Shown: positions 4,231-8,104 of the stretch, in pieces
How positions within the stretch are numbered: position 1 is the first letter of the stretch
Layout of the letters: the number at the start of each line of letters is the position of its first letter
Source of the DNA: an uncultured Lachnospiraceae bacterium
GTDB lineage: Bacteria; Bacillota; Clostridia; Lachnospirales; Lachnospiraceae
Length of the DNA: 8,104 nt
Assembly (NCBI GenBank): GCA_947177105.1
Contig: CAMWTF010000093.1
Location: forward strand, 1 to 8,104
Direction: 5' to 3'
Notes under the pieces: generated by a model
Database searches by the model: none
Seen by the model: only the letters and a program-made list of their open reading frames with translations
What the model was told of the DNA's origin: nothing
Made by a program: the position numbers and the translations under genes

Positions 4231-5643
4231 TTATCTCTGCCGTAAGGTGATATCGCCGCTGATGCTGGACACACGGAACACGCGGCCGCCGCCATCCAGA
4301 TAGATGGCCTCGCCGGAGCGCTTGCCAATGGGTCCCACCAGGGGGAAGTCGCTGTCCAGTTCGCCGGAAACTGTGGAAAACTGAAGGGTAAACCCTTCGC
4401 CATCGGGCATGGACACCTGGCAGTCCCCGGATTTGGAGCTCAGCTCCATCTGTTCCGGCATCTGCTGAAGCCTGGCGTCCACATCGCCGCTGGCGCTGGA
4501 GCAGCGCAGCTCCCGGACGGTCCCGGCCAGCTCCATGTCGCCGCTGGCGGTGGCGGCCTTCACCGTACCGAATACGCCGGTCATCTGGACATCGCCGCTG
4601 GCGGTCTCCGCCACCACGGTCCTGCTGTTGATGCCGCCGCCGTCCATATCTCCGCTGGCGGAGTGGAAGATCAGATCCTGACAGGCAACATCATTGATCT
4701 GTGCATCGCCGCTGGAAGTCTTTACCGACAGCTGGCCCGCCTCCAGGCCGGCCCCCACGTCCACATCGCCGTTGACCGTGGAAATCTGCAGGAAATCCCA
4801 AAACCGGCGGGGCAGGGTCAGCTCTACGTCCGCCGCCGCCAGGCCCCGGAGGAAGAAGAAAGAGGAGCTGGCGGTATTCCCCTGCCGCACGGAGAGGACT
4901 CCGTCATCGCTCATGCGCAGCTCCAGGTTCTCCAGATCGCCGTCCAGACGGACATCGGCATCCGGATCATTGTCCAGCAGCACGGTCACATCGCCGTTAA
5001 CGATCTGCACGTCTATGCCCTTCAATGCCTGTGAGGGAAAGGCCGTACCTTCCACCCGGCGCACCCGGCTGTTTTCACAGAAGAAGCCGCCCCGGTCCTT
5101 GTTGTAGCCCAGGGAGAAGGACCAGCCCTTTTCATGGGCTTCCGCCTCTGCGGCGGCGGCCTCCGCGCCCGGCTCCGCAGCTTCCGCCTCCCGGGCGGCG
5201 TCCTCATCGCCGTCAAAGTGGATGGAGACCTTGCCCTTGAAACCGTCCGGGTACTTTTCCTTCAGCTTGGCCTCCACATCCCGCAGGATGTTCTTGGCCT
5301 GATCCACCGCGTCCCGGGTCTGGTGCACGGTCTCGTTGAAAACGTCCTTCATTCCCCGGAACAGATCGCCGGCAAAGTCCTGGGAACCCGCCTCCTGCCG
5401 GGGCAGCTCCCCCTCGGGCCCAAGGCTGTCCAGATAGGCCAGCAGCTCGTCCACACTGCCCAGATCCTCCATGGCCTTGTCATAGGCGGCGTTCTCGTCC
5501 ATGCCCTGGCCCACCAGATCCTGCCAGCGGCTGAACAAATTTTCACTGAGTTCCTCAATAAGCTCCACCTTGGCGGTGGAATCGGCGGCGGCGGAAAGGC
5601 GGCCCGTCACCGCGATAATGAATTTCGTCCTCATGTTTTCCAT
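4231..5643 (-). CDS. HAAS (DUF1700-like) domain fused to DUF4097 beta-helix protein
   Basis: This is a 470-residue two-part protein. Residues 1-75 form a HAAS/DUF1700-type helical domain (EELSENLFSRWQDLVGQGMD, then a DLGSVDELLAYL end), which is often linked to PadR regulators. A charged, Ala/Glu-rich linker covers about 76-180. Residues about 205-470 form a DUF4097 right-handed beta-helix-like region with repeated SGD turns (at least seven SGD plus two NGD), about every 18-19 residues in the middle. No signal peptide or membrane helix is visible, so it is probably cytoplasmic or held at the membrane by a partner such as the next gene product. The ATG at 5643 lies four bases after the PadR stop and has GGAGGAGGA eight bases upstream. 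The DUF4097/LiaG-type context suggests envelope stress; the function itself is unknown. Confidence 0.88.
   Translation of the reverse strand: MENMRTKFIIAVTGRLSAAADSTAKVELIEELSENLFSRWQDLVGQGMDENAAYDKAMEDLGSVDELLAYLDSLGPEGELPRQEAGSQDFAGDLFRGMKDVFNETVHQTRDAVDQAKNILRDVEAKLKEKYPDGFKGKVSIHFDGDEDAAREAEAAEPGAEAAAAEAEAHEKGWSFSLGYNKDRGGFFCENSRVRRVEGTAFPSQALKGIDVQIVNGDVTVLLDNDPDADVRLDGDLENLELRMSDDGVLSVRQGNTASSSFFFLRGLAAADVELTLPRRFWDFLQISTVNGDVDVGAGLEAGQLSVKTSSGDAQINDVACQDLIFHSASGDMDGGGINSRTVVAETASGDVQMTGVFGTVKAATASGDMELAGTVRELRCSSASGDVDARLQQMPEQMELSSKSGDCQVSMPDGEGFTLQFSTVSGELDSDFPLVGPIGKRSGEAIYLDGGGRVFRVSSISGDITLRQR
4481..4716 (-). repeat. Tandem-like 54-57 nt repeat inside the DUF4097 gene
   Basis: The block read on the plus strand as ACATCGCCGCTGGCG recurs near 4481, 4535, 4589, 4646 and 4703 with small changes. 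It encodes the ASGDV turn of successive beta-helix rungs, at a spacing of 18 or 19 codons. The repetition comes from the protein fold, but nucleotide similarity this high could allow rung gain or loss. Confidence 0.75.
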
Positions 5644-5647
5644 TGTG

Positions 5648-5983
5648 TCAGTCCTCCTCCAAAGAAATCAGGGCATCCAGCAGGGCCCTGGTGGTTTGCC
5701 ACTCCCGGCTGTTTTCCTCCCACTGACGCCTTCCCTCATCGGTGATGGCATAGTAGCGGCGGCGGGCCCCCGGGCCCTCCTCCCCCCAGTAGGAGGAGAT
5801 CAGCCCCGCGCTCTCCAGCCGCTTGAAAGCGGTATACAGGGTAGCCTCCTTGAAGCCGTACGCCCCTCCTGTTCGCTGTTGGATGGTCTTATTGATCTCA
5901 TAGCCATAGTTGTCCCCCCGCATCAACTGGGTCAGGATGATGGTATCCGTATGGCCCCGCAGGGTATCGGCAGAAATGGACAA
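5648..5983 (-). CDS. PadR-family transcriptional regulator
   Basis: This 111-residue protein is a PadR winged-helix regulator of the short (PadR-s2) type. Family motifs are LRGHTDTIILTQLMRGDNYGYEI (given by its ends, 8 and 30), GFKEATLYTAFKRLESAGLI (43-62) for the recognition helix, and the wing ARRRYYAITDEGRRQ (73-87). The start is TTG at 5983: GGAG lies nine bases upstream, and no ATG occurs until residue 21, which would remove the first helix. It heads the operon with the HAAS-DUF4097 and DUF4870-like genes, with only four bases to the next start. PadR regulators normally repress their own operon, which is likely here. The promoter is at 6049-6077. Confidence 0.93.
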   Translation of the reverse strand: MSISADTLRGHTDTIILTQLMRGDNYGYEINKTIQQRTGGAYGFKEATLYTAFKRLESAGLISSYWGEEGPGARRRYYAITDEGRRQWEENSREWQTTRALLDALISLEED

Positions 5984-6048
5984 AACAGAACACTCCTTTC
6001 ACCGGGTCCCGGCGCGCCGCAGTGCGGCCGGTCCCGCAAGTTGACCTT

Positions 6049-6077
6049 ATCATAGCAGGATATATTTCGTCTGTCAA
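6049..6077 (-). promoter_or_regulatory. Promoter of the PadR operon
   Basis: On the minus strand TTGACA (6077-6072) and TATGAT (6054-6049) are 17 bases apart. The start near 6042 gives a GC-rich leader of about 58 bases before the TTG. No clean PadR ATGT-N8-ACAT palindrome is seen over it. Confidence 0.8.
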
Positions 6078-6096
6078 TGTATTTCTTTTTGAAAAG

Positions 6097-6113
6097 TATT
6101 AAGAATTTGTTAA
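6097..6113 (-). promoter_or_regulatory. Direct repeat TTAACA-N5-TTAATA upstream of the PadR promoter
   Basis: Read on the minus strand, two hexamers repeat with an 11-base period, about -55 to -71 from the predicted PadR-operon start. This spacing is used by OmpR/PhoB-type response regulators such as Bacillus PhoP (TTAACA-like boxes). The repeat is short and AT-rich, so it may be chance. The rest of 6114-6238 holds no gene or clear signal. Confidence 0.3.
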
Positions 6114-6238
6114 GAGCCTGCTCCGGTTCCAGCCGAACCTTGCCGGACCTCCCCGCATAGGATGCTGTATGGAACACTGAATCCCTTTTACTTTTTGTGT
6201 TGATGGATGGAAACGTTGGCGATTTCACGAATCGCAGC

Positions 6239-6267
6239 TGGAAATTAATCATTGCCAGTGCTATAAT
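6239..6267 (+). promoter_or_regulatory. Extended -10 promoter of the alpha/beta hydrolase gene
   Basis: A perfect TATAAT (6262-6267) with TG one base upstream (TGC) follows a partial -35, TGGAAA (6239-6244), at a 17-base spacing. Start near 6274 gives a leader of about 57 bases, which holds the palindrome GATTGC-G-GCAATC (6299-6311) just before the ribosome binding site. Confidence 0.65.
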
Positions 6268-6330
6268 CAAAGCAACAAATCCGAATTTTTTGAGATTTGA
6301 TTGCGGCAATCGAAAGAGGAAAATAGCAAT

Positions 6331-7254
6331 ATGGCGAAATACGGAATAGACAGCGAATTGGCAAAGCTGGCAAAGCAGAAAGCGCCATCAAATATATACT
6401 TATATCCGATCGTGAATATAGTAATGAAATTATTTACATGTGCATCAGATGATAGAGTTGCTGTAAAAAAATATGTAACACCTGGATATAAGAACGGAAA
6501 ACTATCTACTTTTGTCATTGAACCAAAGAAAAACAGCGGTATTCTTCCGTGTATTATATTTTATCATGGCGGGGGATTTTTACTAAAAGCGTCAAGGGCA
6601 CATTACCAGATTGCAAAATGGTATGCGGAAATGGCAAAATGCAAGGTGGTTTTCACAGATTACAGATTATTACCGAAAAATAAATATCCTGTTGCTGTTG
6701 AAGATTGCTATTGTACGTACAAGTGGATACTTAATTGTGCCGATATGTTAGAAATCAACAAGGAAAAAATAATTGTGACAGGCGATAGCGCCGGGGGGAA
6801 TCTTGCTGCTGCGGTTACGCTGATGCTATGGGATAGAGTTCAGATTTCACCCTTGGGGGCACTGCTGATATATCCTGTTGCAGATAGGCGTATGATAACG
6901 GAATCTATGAAGAAATTTACAGATACACCTGTTTGGGATGCAACACGAACAAAAATGTTTTGGAAGGCGTATTTAGGAAATCAAGCGCCTAAACAAATTC
7001 AATACGCATCGCCTATAGAAGCAGAATCATTGGAACATTTTCCAGATGTATATATGGAAGTGGCTGAATTTGACTGCCTTCGTGACGAAGGGATTGCCTT
7101 TGCAGAAAGGTTACGGGCAGAAGGCGTTTTTACAGAACTTCATGAAGTAAAAGGTGCATGTCATGGCTATGAAATAGTGCTTGAAAGTAGAATTGTAGAA
7201 GAATCCATGCAAAGAAGAATCCGTTGGATACAATCTGTTTTTAATAAGCAATGA
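6331..7254 (+). CDS. HSL-type alpha/beta hydrolase (esterase/lipase family)
   Basis: This 307-residue cytoplasmic enzyme belongs to the hormone-sensitive-lipase (family IV) group of carboxylesterases. The oxyanion-hole motif HGGG is at 79-82, the nucleophile elbow GDSAGG at 151-156 (Ser153), the acid residue is probably Asp248 in EFDCLRDEG, and the catalytic His is His278 in ACHGY. YRLLPKNKYP (111-120) matches the family YRLAPE..FP block. There is no signal peptide. The ATG at 6331 has AGAGGA ten bases upstream and is preferred over an in-frame TTG at 6301, which lies in the leader palindrome. The gene is markedly AT-rich next to its GC-rich neighbours, consistent with acquisition from another source. 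It has its own promoter, and the SOD-like gene follows after 147 bases. The natural ester substrate is unknown. Confidence 0.93.
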   Translation: MAKYGIDSELAKLAKQKAPSNIYLYPIVNIVMKLFTCASDDRVAVKKYVTPGYKNGKLSTFVIEPKKNSGILPCIIFYHGGGFLLKASRAHYQIAKWYAEMAKCKVVFTDYRLLPKNKYPVAVEDCYCTYKWILNCADMLEINKEKIIVTGDSAGGNLAAAVTLMLWDRVQISPLGALLIYPVADRRMITESMKKFTDTPVWDATRTKMFWKAYLGNQAPKQIQYASPIEAESLEHFPDVYMEVAEFDCLRDEGIAFAERLRAEGVFTELHEVKGACHGYEIVLESRIVEESMQRRIRWIQSVFNKQ

Positions 7255-7338
7255 AAATGAATTAGACAGTTTCCGATTTATTGGGCAGCAATCCAGGATG
7301 TCTCGCTCTCCCTTTCATCATTTTGACGAACGTAAGAA

Positions 7339-7356
7339 TTGATAGGCATTTATCAA
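7339..7356. promoter_or_regulatory. Palindrome TTGATA-N6-TATCAA upstream of the SOD-like gene
   Basis: The six-base arms are perfect reverse complements with a six-base spacer, about 46 bases before the start codon. It resembles, but does not match, the TGATAATnATTATCA Fur box because it is one base longer in the centre. No clear -35/-10 pair could be assigned in 7255-7401. Confidence 0.4.
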
Positions 7357-7401
7357 CACGGAAGGCAAAAGGGATAACGCTGACAATAAGGAGTCTTTCA
7401 T

Positions 7402-7923
7402 ATGAACAAACCATCATCCTGCGGCCATTCCGGGATCCATCTTCTCCCGCTCCTGCGCGGCAGGGCGCAGGCGGAGGCCCGTATCACTGGCAGCGAAAGT
7501 TATCCCGCCATTTCGGGCCTTGTGCGGTTTTTCCAGACCGGCTGCGGCGTGATCGTCTGCGCCGAGATATGCGGCCTCCCCCAGGACAGCCGCGCCTGCC
7601 ATGAGCGGATCTTCGGATTCCACATCCACGAGGGGACCAGCTGCGGCAGCGGCATGGACGGGGCGTTTGCCGGTGCCATGTCGCACTATAATCCGAACGA
7701 CTGCGGACATCCTCACCACGCCGGAGATCTTCCTCCGCTCTTCGGGAACAACGGGCTCGCGCTCTCCGCGTTTTTGACCAACCGCTTTTCGGTAGACGAA
7801 GTGACCGGCAGGACTGTTATCATCCACGATCAGCCGGATGATTTTACCACCCAGCCCTCCGGAAATTCCGGCACAAAGATCGCTTGCGGCGTGATCCGGA
7901 GCACAAGAGCCTCCTGCCGGTAA
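7402..7923 (+). CDS. Cu/Zn superoxide dismutase family protein
   Basis: This 173-residue protein has the Cu/Zn-SOD (SodC) domain over about residues 25-166. Likely Cu ligands are His74 and His76 (GFHIHEG), the bridging His95 (SHYNP) and His142 (IIHD). Likely Zn ligands are His95, His103 (CGHP), His106 and Asp109 (HHAGDLPPL). The C-terminal FTTQPSGNSGTKIACGVI (148-165) is the family's signature 2 region, with Lys159 where animal and most bacterial enzymes have the active-site Arg. Cys81 and Cys162 could form the conserved disulfide. There is no signal peptide, whereas typical bacterial SodC is exported, so a cytoplasmic place is predicted. The ATG at 7402 has AAGGAG eight bases upstream. It is GC-rich, unlike the hydrolase just before it. 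The family is firm; dismutase activity is not proven by sequence. Confidence 0.9.
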   Translation: MNKPSSCGHSGIHLLPLLRGRAQAEARITGSESYPAISGLVRFFQTGCGVIVCAEICGLPQDSRACHERIFGFHIHEGTSCGSGMDGAFAGAMSHYNPNDCGHPHHAGDLPPLFGNNGLALSAFLTNRFSVDEVTGRTVIIHDQPDDFTTQPSGNSGTKIACGVIRSTRASCR

Positions 7924-8104
7924 AACGCGGAGATCAGAATGTGGTACGGAACTCCGCTGCCGCCCTTGGCCGCATGACGCCGCCTTCGTCTCACCCGATT
8001 TTTCCGCCTCTTTCTTGCCGGTTTTCACACACTTCGGTTATATAGTCGGCACACTCGAAAATCGGTAAAGTTCGGCGATTAAAATGTGGCGTGGACTGCG
8101 TTGT
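7924..8104. other. Gene-free right edge with a degenerate direct-repeat pair
   Basis: No gene is supported after the SOD stop. CGGAGATCAGAATGTGG (from 7928, similarity to 7959) recurs as CGGCGATTAAAATGTGG (from 8073, to 8103), about three quarters identical over 31 aligned bases with one gap. GCGGAG (7927-7932) and CTCCGC (7952-7957) form an inverted repeat with a long loop and no T-run. The repeats could be terminal repeats of a mobile element lying beyond the edge, but no transposase is visible. Confidence 0.35.

Noticed and set aside
4481..4716. Periodic repeats suggesting a CRISPR or tandem array
   Set aside because: Repeats lie in frame inside a coding gene and encode the SGD turns of a beta-helix; spacers are also coding and similar.
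5134..5745. 203-residue plus-strand open frame opposite the DUF4097 and PadR genes
   Set aside because: Composition-driven shadow of GC-rich minus-strand genes; no family motif.
6055..6088. Possible PadR operator, ATACAT/ATATAT near the PadR promoter
   Set aside because: The halves do not form a proper ATGT-N8-ACAT palindrome and the spacing is wrong; too weak to annotate.
7414..8028. 204-residue minus-strand open frame opposite the SOD-like gene
   Set aside because: It is antisense to a gene with clear SOD motifs, its protein is low-complexity and matches no family I know, and it has no supported ribosome binding site.

Overview
The window looks like chromosome from a gut-type, anaerobic, fairly GC-rich Clostridia member (Oscillospiraceae-like is my guess). 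This rests on the gene families (YmdB, PadR plus HAAS/DUF4097, an EFR1-type flavodoxin-ferredoxin, a YwnA-like Rrf2 regulator), strong purine-rich ribosome binding sites and near-consensus sigma-A promoters. No rRNA, tRNA or CRISPR array is visible.

Layout. (1) 9-1711, minus strand: a tight three-gene operon, YmdB-type 2',3'-cyclic nucleotide phosphodiesterase, then an ASCH-domain protein, then a YbaK-type aminoacyl-tRNA deacylase, from a promoter at 1759-1787. (2) 1754-2305, no protein gene: a strong plus-strand promoter (1858-1886) drives a cobalamin riboswitch (about 1893-2020), followed by back-to-back hairpins including an intrinsic terminator (2094-2127) and a large symmetric hairpin (2203-2254). 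No plus-strand gene follows; the next gene runs head-on into it. (3) 2306-3660: divergent pair, an EFR1-like flavodoxin/4Fe-4S protein (minus) and an Rrf2-family regulator (plus). Two 19-bp sites of form TGTAA-N9-TTACA sit over the promoters. (4) 3661-3917: short intergenic stretch rich in perfect inverted repeats. (5) 3918-5983, minus strand: PadR regulator, HAAS-DUF4097 protein, small DUF4870-like membrane protein, an envelope-sensing type operon. (6) 6331-7254, plus: an AT-rich HSL-type alpha/beta hydrolase with its own promoter. (7) 7402-7923, plus: a Cu/Zn superoxide dismutase-like protein without a signal peptide. (8) 7924-8104: no gene, a pair of degenerate direct repeats.

The best candidates for something undescribed are the orphan B12 riboswitch with its structured RNA that ends before any gene, and the symmetric operator layout between the flavodoxin-ferredoxin gene and its probable Rrf2 regulator. 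Base composition changes sharply: operons (1) and (5) and the SOD gene are GC-rich, while the ferredoxin/Rrf2 pair and especially the hydrolase are AT-rich, suggesting a mosaic with acquired pieces.
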